Source of the DNA: Plotosus lineatus
Lineage: Eukaryota > Chordata > Actinopteri > Siluriformes > Plotosidae
DNA: 64,000 nt
Assembly (NCBI GenBank): GCA_024760905.1
Contig: CM045735.1
Location: 8,759,161-8,823,160, forward strand
Reading direction: 5' to 3'
The notes below the pieces were generated by a model. It was not told where the DNA came from, searched no databases, and saw only the letters and a list, made by a program, of their open reading frames with translations. Positions 11,901-23,690 of the stretch are shown here, in pieces (position 1 is the stretch's first letter; every line of letters starts with the position of its first letter). The translations under genes were made by a program, and so were the position numbers.

Positions 11901-14900
11901 ATGAAACCATCGAACCTTGAGGAAACCCACACAAGTTATTCTTGTATACCTTTCTCATCCTCAGGAACTAGAGTCTCAATAGGTGGCTCAAGCTCTCCGC
12001 ACTCCAAGAGGAACATCTTAGCCTGGTTGATAAAGAGACGCAACCCCTGCAGCAGCTCCGCAGAGGTTATCAAGCACTGCGGTGTCAGAGCTTCTCTTTG
12101 CTCCCTCAAGAAATCCTGGACCAGAGCTCCAAATGCCATACGCCTGTCATACGAAATCTCTTCCACCAGCCGTACGACTCTCTTACCTGGCACAAAGAAG
12201 GACACGAAGGCTGCACTCATCTTTCGCAGAGCAGAAACAGACTGCTGGGGAGGATGAGGAGAGGGGCTGAGAGGGTTGCTAGTGCCCCGTGTGAGAGAAG
12301 GTTTCTGAGGACTCTCTTCAGTCTCGTCAAGGCTGCTGAGTGAGCTGCTGCTGTCCAGCTCAGTGAGAGATGGTGCCTTTCTTTTCTCAAGCATTAGTCC
12401 GATGTCTTCCTCGTTTTCCTCATCGCTGTTCTCTGTGATTTTACTTTGTGCCTGTGTGTACCATAAAAACCATACAAAGGAAACTGTGCAATTCATCACA
12501 TTTAATTTGGGAACATCACATTCGGCAATAAAGTGCTGTAGTTATATATAGCCAATTGAAAAGGTAAAGTGTTATACCTGGAGAAGTGCTTTGGGCAACT
12601 GGTAGTCCTCCTCCTCCTCCTCAGCCGTAGGAGAGAAGGTTGGGGCAACCATTGCGGACTTCTTCACTGGGAGAAGAAGAAAAGGCTGTAGATAATCGGA
12701 ATCTCCGTCAACAGCTTCAACATGGTCCTCATCCTCTTTGTCTTCTGACTCAGCCACTTCAGTTCGCTGGACATTCTTTCCTATAGCCTTGGTTTTTGCA
12801 AGTAATGGTGGAGGTGGTGGTGGGATGATGGGAGGTGAGAGTGAACTGGAGGTTTCTGTGGAGACCCGAACTTTTATGCTGCGTTTAAAGTGATGACGCT
12901 TGTGCATCGCACCACGAATGGGATGCTCTTGAAGGAATAATGGGTTGATGAAGCATAAAGCTCCCTGCCCTGCCCCCAAATCAAGTTCGGAAGGACTTCG
13001 GGTGTGAATTGGGCAGAACTCCTGGAACAATGTTTTACTGGGGCTGGAAGATGTGGTAGAGTCTTGTGGGATAGGAGTCGGAGTTTGGAGTTCTGGTGCA
13101 TCGTGTACGGGAGGAGGATCATTGCGAGGCCCACGGAAATTTAACTGTGAATTCCAGAACTCTGTATAAAATGTATGAAAAGATTATTTCTGCAGAATTT
13201 TTTTTTTTTTTGCTGTTTAATTTTAATCTCAATCTCATAGTCAGTCACTCTGTGATTCAATGCTAAAACTAACCCTAACCTATGATCCTACCATAACCCA
13301 CATTCTTGTGAGAGTGACAGTCTATATTTACAGAGTTCCCATAGTATTTACATGACTTGCTTGACCACAGTCTACAGTAAAACCACCACGTACTCACCCA
13401 CACCCATATGAGAGATGGATTCCAACTGCTTGTGGGATGTAGCCTTGGCTATGGCCTCAGGCATTTCCAGAGTAAAGGGAAGCACATCCCTAAAGTAAGA
13501 GTAAATACATTACTGATGACAATTAGCATTAAAAAGGATTGAATAAGAACTTCCAGAAATGAATTGATTACTACCGGCTGACACAGTAGAAGGCGATAAG
13601 TCTACAAAGATCTGGGAAACTGATAGATGATGTCTCCAAAGAGAAGGCTATGGAACAGAGGATGACTATTAGCTATATTTATCAAATGTAATCATCTAAC
13701 ACAAAATCTGTACTATTAATATCCATATATATATACATACATACACACACACTGCAAGGTCAAAAATATTGGTACACACTAATATTTTCATGGAGAGCAT
13801 CTAGCCTTGACTTCAGTACATAATCTCAAAGGTATTATTGCTCCAGGTGGTCAAATGCAGCCATGAGGTGGGGGGGGGGGGGCACTAACCAGTGTCTCTC
13901 CCCCTCATGCCAGTCCCAAGCCCGGAGAAATGCAGAGGGTTGTGTCAGGAAGGGCATCCGACGTAAAACTAATGCCAAACAGTTATGATGCAAATCAGAA
14001 AAGAGATTTATGGATGTGGTGAAGGAAGACATGAAGGTCGTTGGAGTCAGAAAAGAAGATGCGGAGGACAGGGTGAGGTGGAGGCGGATGATTTGCTGTG
14101 GCGACCCCTGAAGGGAGAAGCCGAAAGTAAAAGAAGAAGAAGAAGAAGAAGTGGTCAGTAGGAGTGAAAATTGTGAAAAATTAAATTTTTGATTATTTTT
14201 ACTTGGAATAGCAATAAAAAGATGTGGAGAGGTGTCATCCAAAATATTTTAAAAGTTCTTCTTGATAAGTTGATATCTTAGGCTCCCCCAAGAGCGATGA
14301 AAATTAGGGTGGCGTGAAAATTGTAAGAAATTAAATTTTTGATTATTTTTATTTGGAATAGCAATAAAAAGATGTGGAGAGGTGTCATCTAAAATATTCT
14401 AAAAGTTCATCTTGATAAGTTGATTTCTTAGGCTCCCCCATGAGCGATGAAAATGACAATATTTGGGCATTTTTTCTGAAAATGTTTAATTCTGATATAG
14501 TGATCTAATTTGCTTCTTTATTATCAAAAACATATTTTAGGCAGTTTGGCACAGTGTTAACATATATTGTCTCAAAAAAACACATTCAGATGAGTCGATA
14601 TGACTGTCACATATTGAAGTCTCGTTTGTCTCGAAAACTGACATTTTTGCCTTCGACTCCAGTCTTGTACGGAGGAATCCGTCTCGTCGATTGTTGCCAC
14701 ATGCAGACTGTGATGTCTCAGTCACCACCTTGACGCACCTCTCCACAGCCTGTGTGTGGCTTGGGTATCTGTTAAATGTGCCATATGCTGTCGTCACCTG
14801 GTGATAGTTTCCTCTACTAAACTACTCAGTCCTGACCTTTCCAGTCATACTAAATCTGTAAACTGAATATTCTAATTATTTAGAGTTATTCTCTTTGTCG

Positions 14901-16046
14901 ACAATTGCGTGCTCACGTGCTCTCAAAATTGACTCGACATACCTTATTTCGAGTGAGTTGGGGGTACCTAGAAATTTTTTACAGATTTTTAATATTTTGC
15001 CTATGTTTATAACTGGTATTGATATGTCTTTTCTACACTATTCTGAATTTATTGTGAAAAACTATATGTTTCACTCCACCCTAGAGGTCAGGTCGAGGCT
15101 TGGAAACATTAATGTGGCAATAATATGAGTTATCACATCAATTGATTTTTTCCTTCTGGATATAAACTATGTCTCAAATAATAAAAGAGTGGTTCACTGA
15201 GCAAGAGGAATAATTTCCACATAAGTATTGGCACCCCAGAGTCCTGACCTTAACCCTAATCAAAGTGTTTGGGATGTGCTGGAGAAGACTCTATGGAGGG
15301 GTTCAGTTTTTCCCTTATCAACTCAAGACGTCGGTGAGAAATGAACCCGGCAATGGGTGGAAATAAATGTTATGTTGCTTAAGTCTATTAAAACAATGTA
15401 ATGGAGATTACGCTAAAGGCTCACCAAGAGAATATTAGAGTACAACTTAGGGTTTTTTGGCCAAAAGCAGTGTATATGATCACCATGCTGGTACTCTTGC
15501 CTTTCATATTACTTACTCGAGTCCTTTTCCCGGATGAAAAACTGCTTGACAAAAGATGGCACACTGTCATCGGCTAGCCTCACGCACAGCATTTTCCTCT
15601 GGGATGTATTGGATTTGCGCACCAGAAAAGTCTACAAAATGTGGAGCAAATATTACATTATATGCAAGATTCTTAGCAAGTTTTTCTATATTATTTGAAA
15701 TCGAAGCCGTTCCCCAAGAACCACTCAAACGCCTATGAGAACTACAAGAGTGTGGAGATACCTTAGCCATTGTAGAACCTCATACAAATTTTAACTTATT
15801 TTGAATAATATACTGAGAGCAGTTGACAATGTCGCTGTGTGAGAGGGTGTTTCTCACCCCTGGGGGTTCACGCTGTAGGATGTGAAGTGCTGTCGCCGAG
15901 TTGATAGACAACTGCAGCCATACAGGATATGTGAGCAGCAGCCGGTCCAGAACACTGATGCTCTTCAATGAACCTCGCTGAGGGCATATTCTCTTTTCTT
16001 CTATCTGATGGGCATCTGGATAGTCATACACATGGTCCTCTTGCAT
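8596..16046 (-). CDS. rin1: rin1, Ras and Rab interactor 1 (10 coding exons)
   Basis: RIN proteins bind GTP-Ras through an RA domain and act as nucleotide exchange factors for Rab5 on early endosomes. Exons in transcript order: 15858-16046, 15517-15631, 13575-13647, 13398-13489, 12578-13161, 11950-12451, 11330-11638, 10335-10466, 10058-10218, 8596-8913 (TAA 8596-8598); 2475 bases, 824 residues, all phases closed. SH2 domain about residues 35-130 (PVWLQLSINSATALH, FLVRKS); proline-rich SH3-ligand region near 285-300 (KVRVSTETSSSLSPP then a run of prolines); RIN homology and VPS9 about 500-700 with the catalytic-type Asp in ADDFLP and Tyr in GEGGYYLT; RA domain about 720-800. The VRVSTETSS block and LCFINPLF match RIN1 closely, and the 11q13-like neighbours support rin1 over rin2 or rin3. 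The Met used opens the first coding exon; an acceptor directly before it implies a non-coding upstream exon. Confidence 0.93.
9214..9998. repeat. Head-to-head inverted SINE pair in rin1 last intron
   Basis: A type 1 SINE runs + from about 9214 to 9545 and a second copy runs - from 9998 to about 9690; a (CAT/CAC)n spacer lies between (9594-9627). Both hold the GGTTCAAGTCC-like B box, the TAACTGGGTTATCAA and GAACCATTGCTGACTTTC blocks. Both end in the GGATTAAG...AGAAAATGAA tail. They sit in the intron 8914-10057. Confidence 0.85.
10058..11638 (-). CDS. rin1: rin1 VPS9 (Rab5 GEF) exons
   Basis: Three exons (11330-11638, 10335-10466, 10058-10218) encode the RIN homology tail and VPS9 domain. Key residues seen: Asp in GADDFLPALSY and Tyr in EGGYYLTSV, equivalent to the GTPase-contact Asp/Tyr pair of VPS9 factors such as Rabex-5. 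The donor at 10334 (GTGGAT) is weak but is fixed by the conserved GEGGYY frame. The first intron here hosts a whole TA-flanked miniature element (10510-11255). Confidence 0.88.
10510..11255. mobile_element. TA-flanked miniature transposon (family CAGTGGTACCTC)
   Basis: Inverted ends CAGTGGTACCTCAC and GTGAGGTACCACTA, TA on both sides, 746 bases, no transposase. Subterminal TTTTCGTAACCTGCATTTTTC repeats are on both ends. The interior holds four CCAAT-bearing segments (10915-11045). Lies in a rin1 intron. Other copies: 19640-19998 (partial), 31381-32038, 43569-44292. Confidence 0.8.
11714..11935 (-). repeat. SINE (type 2), rin1 intron
   Basis: Minus-strand copy: CTTAATCCTG tail end at left, GGAGGCTGGAGCCTACCTCA, TCACAGGTCAACAAACACA, then the body towards the head near 11935. 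Shortened at the head. Confidence 0.65.
14003..14151 (+). mobile_element. 3' end fragment of the RTE-like LINE, rin1 intron
   Basis: Nearly identical to 55529-55678 of the long LINE copy (ATGGATGTGGTGAAGGAAGA through GGCGACCCCTGAAGGG to (AAG)n). About 140 bases of more diverged sequence before it (13860-14000) carries the GGAAGGGCATCCGACGTAAA motif of the SINE tail, so this may be the tail of a SINE or a rearranged LINE. Confidence 0.75.
14164..14453 (+). repeat. Tandem duplication, 150-base period, rin1 intron
   Basis: The segment starting GTGAAAATTGTGAAAAATTA at 14164 is repeated from 14314 with only a few changes (for example ACTTGG to ATTTGG, CCCAAGAGCG to CCCATGAGCG). It lies directly after the (AAG)n tail of the LINE fragment. 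Confidence 0.85.
15517..16046 (-). CDS. rin1: rin1 SH2-domain exons (first two coding exons)
   Basis: Exon 15858-16046 encodes 63 residues from MQEDHVYDYPD to LQREPPG, and exon 15517-15631 continues TFLVRKSNTSQRK. The FLVRKS string is the SH2 beta-B strand with its phosphotyrosine-binding arginine. The tyrosine-rich VYDYPD start resembles the YDVP motif at the RIN1 N-terminus. Splice sites are GTGAGA at 15857 and GTAAGT at 15516 (read on the minus strand). Confidence 0.9.
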
Positions 16047-16129
16047 CTAAATATATTAAAAAAAAAAAAAAAAACTTTCAACATCTCAGGTCTCAAGAAA
16101 TGCTCCTGGAAAAAAACTCATTCGCTAAA

Positions 16130-16450
16130 CTGATCGATCCTTCTACTCGGGAGGCTGGAGGATATTTCAGCCAACATTGGGTGAACACCAAAAACAGCTC
16201 ACCAGCCAATTGCAGGACAACACACATAACCATTCACACTCACATCCACACATAATGACAATTTGGAACCGCCAGTTATTGTAATGTGTATGTTTTTGGA
16301 CTGTGGAAAAAAAATGGAGTTCCTGGAGGAAACCGATGCAAGCATGAGGAGAACATGCAAACTCCACAGGGTATTGCCTGATTCTAGGACTTCAAACTAG
16401 GATATTATTGCTGTGAGGCAAATATGCTAACCAATAAACCTCTGTGCCGC
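16130..16450 (-). repeat. SINE (type 2), minus strand
   Basis: Tail-to-head on the plus strand: GAGGCTGGAGGATATTTCAG, ACAATTTGGAACCGCCA, AACATGCAAACTCCACA, GCTAACCAATAAACCTCTGT. Upstream of the first rin1 coding exon. Confidence 0.75.
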
Positions 16451-16917
16451 CCATTTTTCATTAAAAATGCAGTATATTTTTAAATAACTTACTAATCCAA
16501 AAAAAAAAAATTAAATGCAATTTCAATGTACAGTAAACAAGAAAAGATCAGGTCAGGTCTTGCCCTGCTACTGGTAACATGAAAGCCAGTACAACCAGTT
16601 GCATGGTCGAGTGGTCAGCGACTAACCCGGCTTCCCCACCAGGTTCCAAATTTGCTAAGGAGGGTGGCTAGCAACCCAGTAGGAATAAAAACAAGACCTA
16701 TCAAAGGGCAGATGAACTCTTTCGAGTCAACGGCTCGCTAGCTAGAGATGGTGTCTCAATAAAAACACCCTGCAGAAAGAACTTTGGGCCCTTCGTATAC
16801 AGCCATGACAAGCTGTTATGGCTGCCGCCTACGCCAGAATTCTGGCATGGAACCCAGATTTATTGATTGATTGACTGTAGACAAGAAGGTATGAAAAAGG
16901 GTACAGTACTCAATTGA

Positions 16918-16980
<63 letters not shown>
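16918..16980 (+). repeat. (AAT)n microsatellite
   Basis: About 21 AAT units; gives a spurious poly-Ile frame on the minus strand. Confidence 0.95.
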
Positions 16981-16981
<1 letters not shown>

Positions 16982-17534
16982 GTTGCTATAACTATTTTCA
17001 CTATTTTTAATGAATATTTTAAAATTGTAATTAAATGCCCAGCTGTCATGACTGCAATGCAAACAATGAGTCACTGAACCATTCTGACCCTCTGAACTTC
17101 CTTTTCAGTAAATAACTTTTTTTTTAATGATATTTTCCAGTCATCTCATTAGGATAGTGTAACTTTTTCCATTAATGGTTATTTTCTTCACAAACATGTG
17201 TCTTATTTCTCTTGCTGGCCTCCTGTTCTTACTGGTTTTTGGAAACTCCCCCTGGGGCTCATTCCACCAGCTCCTGGTCATGTGAGTTTGGTTTGTCATG
17301 ACCTGACTAACATCCCAACATTGTTTGGCTGAACTTGTCTATTCACAGACTTCACGTGTCTTAAATATCTCCATAAAAATGATTAAGTATCAGACAAAAT
17401 TACATAACCTTATATTTGATTGAGAATCAAAAGCAGAACCTGCAAAAAATATAAACTTATTTCTTAAATATAAACTTCTTGTCCTTCTTCTGCTGCTGCA
17501 TATTACTTACTGGAGGACTCTATTGGCTTTTTAC

Positions 17535-17810
17535 ACCCGAGCCCAGTGGCTCATCGGACCGGTACTTATCCCCGGTTTCCATAGCATGGAGCAACCAGGA
17601 GTTCAACTCCTCCTGGATGGGACGCTAGTCCATCGCAGGTTACCTTCCCAGTATATTTTTACTGGTACCCATTTATACTGCTGGGAGAACAGAGGCACAC
17701 TTGTGGTTAAGACCTTGCCCAGGGGTCTTAGCACAGTGGGGATCTTACTGGGATTTGAACACACAACCTCCTGATCATGAGCCCAGCACCCTAACCACTA
17801 CTCCACCGGC
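17535..17810 (-). repeat. Dispersed repeat with tRNA-like end (type 3)
   Basis: Ends GGGATTTGAACACACAACC...CCTAACCACTACTCCACCGG, a minus-strand tRNA-like head. The body (TGGATGGGACGCTAGTCCAT, TTTTTACTGGTACCCATTTA) matches 4770-5010 at lower identity. Confidence 0.6.
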
Positions 17811-19731
17811 CCCACGAAGGGCTCTATGGCTACATCTAATTTGGTCTTAGGTGTATTTGTTAACATAAATTCATATGTTTATGAAGAAATTACAATTTCT
17901 GTTCAACTCAATCTTTCTTTCTTCTCCATGAACAACTTCCCCATTGTGATATGTGGATCGGGTCTACTTTATGATGAAAGCAACACCTCCCTGATTGATA
18001 GTTTTGAGCAGTTCAGCAAATAAGTGAGTAGATACATATGAAAAATAAAATATGTACACAAAATTATACATACAGCAAACTTAATACTGTATATGGATAA
18101 ATATCCCATTGCGTGTTTTCCCCTCAACCACTTGCTTTTGGGAGCCATCAACAAGCTTCTGAGAGAATTTGGGGTTTGGATATTTGACATCTCTTCGGAA
18201 CTGTATTACTAGAATTAATTTAGATCAGTTGATTTCCTGGAAATATTTACTCTATATTTCCAGTAGAGTCTGGTCAGGATTTGGAAAGGCCATTCTACCA
18301 GTTAGCCTGCTTTATTGATTCTGCTATCTTTGTTTGTAGGATTAGTGCCTTTTAGAACATCCAACTGTGTCCAAGTTTCAGTCAGCTGGCTGATGCTTTG
18401 AGGTTATGTAGGAGGATAGTCCGCCTTCTTCACTATTCCACTGACTTGCACTGGTTCCACTGCCAGCATAATTAACCCAGTGTATGATGCTACCATCACC
18501 ATGTGTAACAGTTGGTAGAGTGTTCCTCTGGTCATTGTACCCAATCTATCTTTGTCTTACTTGACCATAAAAGAAGGCTTTTTCTTTGTCCATTGTGATC
18601 AGTTGTAAACTTTATTGGAGCTCAAAGGTGTCTATTTTGGGGCTTTGATTTTGGACGCTAACCTCAGTGCATGAGGCGCAATGTAAAACATGCTGGACTA
18701 TAAATAATGACATTGATGTTCCAGCAATTTCCAGTTCAATGCAGGCCTATGCCTTGCTCATTCATCGATTGTTCCAAACCATCCATACCAGTTTCTTCTC
18801 AGCTATGGATGTCAGTTTGGGTTTTCTTTCAGACTTTGGCAAACTGACTCCACTTCCAAATAGCCTGTATTTGGGTATAATTGTTTAATTGGTGGTTTGG
18901 TGTTTAGAAATCATCCTGAAGAACATATCTGAGTTGAGTAAATGTAGGAACCTCATTATCAGATCCGCACTGAGCTGCACAGACTTTCCAGCTGTATTGT
19001 GTGTTGATCATTACAGTGTGTACGGTCAAGAATTCCCTTTTACGTTGACATGGAAACGCTACCAGCATGATCACTCACATCGAGGTAAAAGATTTTGGCC
19101 ATGGCAAAGTCAAAGAAATAGTAATGTGAGTGTTTGTGTATTTATGAACATCTATGTGTACTTTTCACCCTGTGTTGATTTCATGCATTCATTCATTTTC
19201 TGAACGGCTTAATCCTAATTAGGGTCCCTGGGAAACTGACGCCCTTCTTGGTCGAAACTGGGGCAAAGGCGGGGTGCACCCTAAACAGCTTGCCAGCCCA
19301 TCACAGGGACTGCACACACACAAAAACACACACACATATCCATTCTCAATCAGGTCCATACTAGGGCAATTTGGAATATACAATTAGCCTAATGTGGGCA
19401 GTTGTGGCCTGGTGGTAAAGGTGCTGGATCACTGATCCTAAGGTTGGGGGTTCAAGCCCCACTCTCCATGGGTTGTCACTGTCCTCCCAGTGCAGCTAAC
19501 TGGGTTATCAAAGCCGGCCATGTCTCTCACTGTCTATGACGTGAGGTTCATGTAAAAGAACCATTGCTGACTTTCGACAAGAGTAGCTGCACAGCCGTCA
19601 GAGTGTTTCCTCCCTGCAATGACCTGGTGAGCTGTCCAGGGGGTACTCTGCCCTCGCCTGGAGTTGCAGCTCCATAATAGACAATAGGAGGGAGCTGCGT
19701 CATGGGTCTTATGGAAATGCAGCTCCCTCCT

Positions 19732-19845
19732 AGCCAATGGGAGGCCAGCGGGGTGAGATGTTGGAAGATAGCCAATGGGAGGCCAGTGGGGCGGGATGTT
19801 GGAAGATAGCCAATGGGAGTCCAGCGGGGCGGAATGTGAGGAGAA
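19732..19845 (+). repeat. Three 38-base tandem units, each with a CCAAT box
   Basis: Units start at 19732, 19770 and 19808 with AGCCAATGGGAG, followed by GCCAGYGGGGYG and ATGTTGGAAGAT. They lie in a partial copy of the CAGTGGTACCTC miniature element, which continues with TTTCGTAACCTGG to 19998. Copies at 10918-11045 and 44097-44140 carry different unit numbers. Confidence 0.85.
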
Positions 19846-21025
19846 AGCCAGTGGGAGAGCAACTCGCGCATTGTTTGAATTTTTGAGATGGCGCGTTTCT
19901 TAATGTGAATTTTTTTCATATCCAGAGACGGAAATTTTAGGTAAATGCGTTTCGTAACCTGGATTTGTTGGTTCTTTCGTCAGGTTAGGTACCACTGTAC
20001 TTCTGAACCCAGGACTCAAACCCAGGCCTTCTTTCTGTGAGGTGGGCGTACTAATTACATCACCATGCTGCCCTTCCATTACCAATATTACAATTTCAAA
20101 TGAAATATGATATTATAATATAATCATATTTATAGTTATATATGTATATAATCATATAATATAATTATAATATGATCAAACTGACATGTCAACTAGTAGC
20201 TTGGACAATGATCTGAAAATACAATCATTTAAAAACTCCCCCAGTTAGATTTCTTTTAATTTTAATTTCAGACTCGAATTACCCAGGAAACAAACAGGCA
20301 TTTTACAATTCATTTTTTTTGTGACTGCGAGTGCATAGAGAGCCAATCAGTAGTCAAGTTTTGCTGTTAAAAAGTTTAAGTACCCCTGGCATACACTGCC
20401 TCTGAGTGGGATGATGAAGAATATTTTTTTTAGCAGCAGATGGCTGCTATAGCAACATTAGCCTACACATCCTTGTGGGTATTCCCACCTACGAACACAC
20501 ACTAACCTGGAAAAAAAAAAAAAACTAACAACTTTCAAACTCATTTTGAACCAATACCTTTTATAGCTCATGGACTTCACAAAGTACATTTAAAGAGTAA
20601 TTAATACACCGGGGATATTTCTATAATTCAGAACAAATTATTTTAGTTGTGAATACAATTCTATAATTCAGCTATTTATTAGAATCTCATGAACAAGAGA
20701 TTTAAGAGATGTTGTCAGAGTTGTTTTTTTTTATTATTATTATTATTATTTAAAGGTAAAATAAATCATCAGAAATCATATGATGTGAAGAGATTTCAGA
20801 CTTCATGTTTAGGCAGGAGAAGTGGAGCACAGTTCTACTTATAAGGTGTGTAAAAGAGCCTAGCAAGTCCAGGCTTGGTGGGGTGGAAGCATATAAGTAT
20901 GTGCTATGGAGGTGTTTGTGGTAATTTCACATAACATCCATGAGCCTGTAAGTAGTATCATAGAACCGGATAAAACACCGAACTCAAGCTTTAGGGTTTG
21001 GTTTGAGATACGTACACTCTCAGCA

Positions 21026-21060
<35 letters not shown>

Positions 21061-21718
21061 TAACTTACCTTGTCCCAGGTTTGGTATTCTTTGTTTTTAT
21101 TATTGTTATTATTGTCGATGTAGACTTTTAAGTAAATAACTGGACCATGATGACCTTTTTGAATAAATATATCATGCATTTTTGTTCACGTTTGAGGGTT
21201 CAGCTCCATTCTTTTTTTGTAATTTTAACAAAATTATAGTACACCTGATGGAAACCCAGACAAGTATGGAAAAAACATGTCAACTCCACACCAAAATGCC
21301 CGAACCTGGAACTTGAACTCAGGATCTTCTCGCTGTAAGGTTGGCCTGCTATGAGACGCACCAGAGAAATATAAATATAAATAAATGGCCTTGTGTTGAT
21401 CCAGTAATACTTTTTGCGGTTGGGGTTGGACAGTGAAAACAGTGTTGTAGGATCAGATGGGTGTGAAATGATCTGAAGGAAACACACATCTGATTTTAGG
21501 ACACCTCTTCGTAGCTTTTCAATTGTGTGTTTCCAATTGTTTATAGTTTTTTCTAAAGCAATAGGAGGCAGTTGGAAGTCTGAAAAAGGAATTTAGTTGA
21601 ATGATGATCAGAGAACTCAAATATCCCAACTGTTTTTAACCAAACAACACTGAAACAACATGAGAATCTTTCAAAACAGCCCAAAACACAGAAGGTGGGA
21701 AAAAAATCAGCCACTTAC

Positions 21719-22060
21719 CTTTCCACCTCCACCTTACAGTTTCTCACTTTCAGAGTAGCTGAAACACTACTTCCTGCCACAAAGCTGTCAGATCCATGAA
21801 ATGTGCTGGATACTGCAATTTATTAGAACTGGTCCCTGCTGTGTTTCTGCTCACTCAGGGAAATCTGCTTTGTTAGTTCCCCTTCCACGTGTGTGAGATG
21901 TCATCCAGCCTGTTTCCCCTCCACTGTGGAAGATTGTGATTCAGGCATGATTCACACTCCGTCTTCCTCCTGCGTGCTTTCCACTCACTCCACTCTGATC
22001 TTTGTGAATGGGAAAACCAAAAGTTCCCCTGGCGCGCTGGAGGCATTTGCGCATGCGCCA
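21719..22060 (-). promoter_or_regulatory. rin1: Candidate rin1 promoter and non-coding first exon
   Basis: On the minus strand an AAAG|GTAAGT donor at 21719/21718 closes a GC-richer stretch. It contains GCGCATGCGC (22049-22058), a perfect palindromic NRF1-type site common in CpG promoters. The first ATG in this stretch gives only a 15-codon frame, so an exon here would be 5' UTR spliced to the acceptor at 16047. No transcript evidence; the donor and palindrome are the support. Confidence 0.4.
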
Positions 22061-22408
22061 GTTTTGACCTGGAAGGTAGTCTCCACCTTGTGGGAGCAGG
22101 ACGCTGAGTCAAGGTCAGAGCTGAACTGGAGTCTGCTGAGAATCTGGAAATGGTTCCAATGCGAGAAAAATTAATTTTGCGGGGACGTTTTTTCTTTTCT
22201 TTAAATTCATAGCAAATAAATAAATCACACAGATGACTGAAATATTTGGTTTAATTATAGAATAGTTTTGCATGCTTTTTCAAACATACGTTAAAGAAAT
22301 TAAATTAGGTTCAATTATTTTAATTAGTACCACATTTTAGATTAAATAGGGGAGGAAATTTATGAATATCTTGTGATACAATTATTTATTGTTATTATTA
22401 TTGTTGCA

Positions 22409-22430
22409 CTACTACTACTACTACTACTAC

Positions 22431-22468
<38 letters not shown>

Positions 22469-22469
22469 G

Positions 22470-22517
<48 letters not shown>
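22409..22517 (+). repeat. Compound (CTA)(TAA)(TGA)n microsatellite
   Basis: Three successive trinucleotide blocks, each related to the next by one base change. The TGA block at 22467-22517 gives a poly-Met frame. Confidence 0.95.
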
Positions 22518-22519
<2 letters not shown>

Positions 22520-22800
22520 ACAATAACAGCAGCATCAGCAGCAAAAAATACAACAGTTTAATTTCAATTTTAAGTTTATTAGTCATATGTAGGTTATCCC
22601 AGGATCACGGGAGCAAGGAAATGTGCTGGACGGGCAAACAAATTAATTCAGCAACTTAGCATTAAAGAAGACTTAAAAACTGAGGGAAATCTAAAGCATC
22701 ATATAAAAATAGAAAAGAAACACTTTCAAAATAGTATGGGGGGGGAATAGTAATAGCAGAAGCAGTAATAGTATTATTATTATTATTTAATTATATATAG

Positions 22801-22860
<60 letters not shown>

Positions 22861-23121
22861 ATATTATTACTATTATTATTTTTTTTTTTTTTTTTTTTTA
22901 TTTTATTAATATCGAGTCTACTCAGAATGGTGCATTACCAAACTGCGCCTAATGATGTCGCTAGAGCGCAAGAGTTTACATTTTGGCTCAGCTCTCTTCT
23001 TGCGTTATTATTACTATTACTAATGATGAATAATTTCTCACAAATAATAATTATGTATACTTACAATTGCTATTAATGTTCTTGAATAATTCTTAAAGAT
23101 GATTAATAATATATAACATAT

Positions 23122-23450
23122 GGGCGACACAGTGGTGTAGTGGTTAGCATATCAGCCTCACAGCAAGAAGGTCGATTCCCAGCTCGGCTGTTTCTGTGCT
23201 TGTGTGGGTTTTCTCTGGGTGCTCCGTTTTCCTCCGACAATCAAAAAATATGCACACTAGGTTAATTGGCTGCTCCAAATGTTCCCTAGGTCATCCTCCT
23301 GAGTATGAATGTTTGTGTGAGTGTTGGCCCTGCGATCGCCTGGATCTGTTCAGGGGTACCTCACCCTCACCCAGAGTCAACTGAGATGAGTGCCAGCCTT
23401 CCCATAATCCTGATTAGGATTAAGCGGTTCAGAAAATGGATGGATGGACA
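23122..23450 (+). repeat. SINE (type 2), near full length
   Basis: Head GGGCGACACAGTGGTGTAG with A-box-like TAGTGGTTAGC and B-box-like GTCGATTCCCAGC, body TTTTCTCTGGGTGCTCCG, tail CCTGATTAGGATTAAGCGG then AGAAAATGGATGGATGG. This is the best reference copy in the window for type 2. Confidence 0.85.
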
Positions 23451-23509
23451 TAAGAGTTGTATAAATGCACACACACACACTGCTGTTTGAGAATACAAGA
23501 GTAAATTAG

Positions 23510-23690
23510 AGTTCCTGCGGCTACTCTTGACGAAAGTCGGCGATGGTTCTTTTACATGAACCTCACAACATAGACAGTGAGAGACATGACCGCCTTTGAC
23601 AACCCAGTTAGCTGCACTGGGGGGAGGGGGGTTTGAACCTCCAACCTTAGGATCAGTGATCCACCACCTTTACCACCAGGCCACCACTGT
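23510..23690 (-). repeat. SINE (type 1), minus strand, head part
   Basis: Contains the inverted forms of GAACCATTGCTGACTTTC, GTCTCTCACTGTCTATG, TAACTGGGTTGTCAAAG, the B-box region (GGTTTGAACCTCCAACCTTAG on this strand) and CCACCAGGCCACCACTG. A second, shorter head remnant follows at 23715-23785. Confidence 0.75.

Larger units (their letters stand above)
16047..21718. other. rin1 upstream intron or 5' flank: repeats only
   Basis: Contains (AAT)n at 16918-16980, a type 3 repeat at 17535-17810, an old DNA-transposon-like stretch about 18240-18880 with no intact frame, a type 2 SINE (-) 19184-19390, a type 1 SINE (+) 19395-19660, a partial miniature element 19670-19998, and a 31-base A run at 21027. 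No coding exon recognised. Confidence 0.6.

Noticed and set aside
14164..14453. CRISPR-like direct repeats
   Set aside because: Only two long units with no unique spacers, in a vertebrate intron.
15567..15770. 67-residue minus-strand frame over the rin1 SH2 exon
   Set aside because: Wrong frame; the SH2 frame with FLVRKS is one base over and joins its neighbours in phase.
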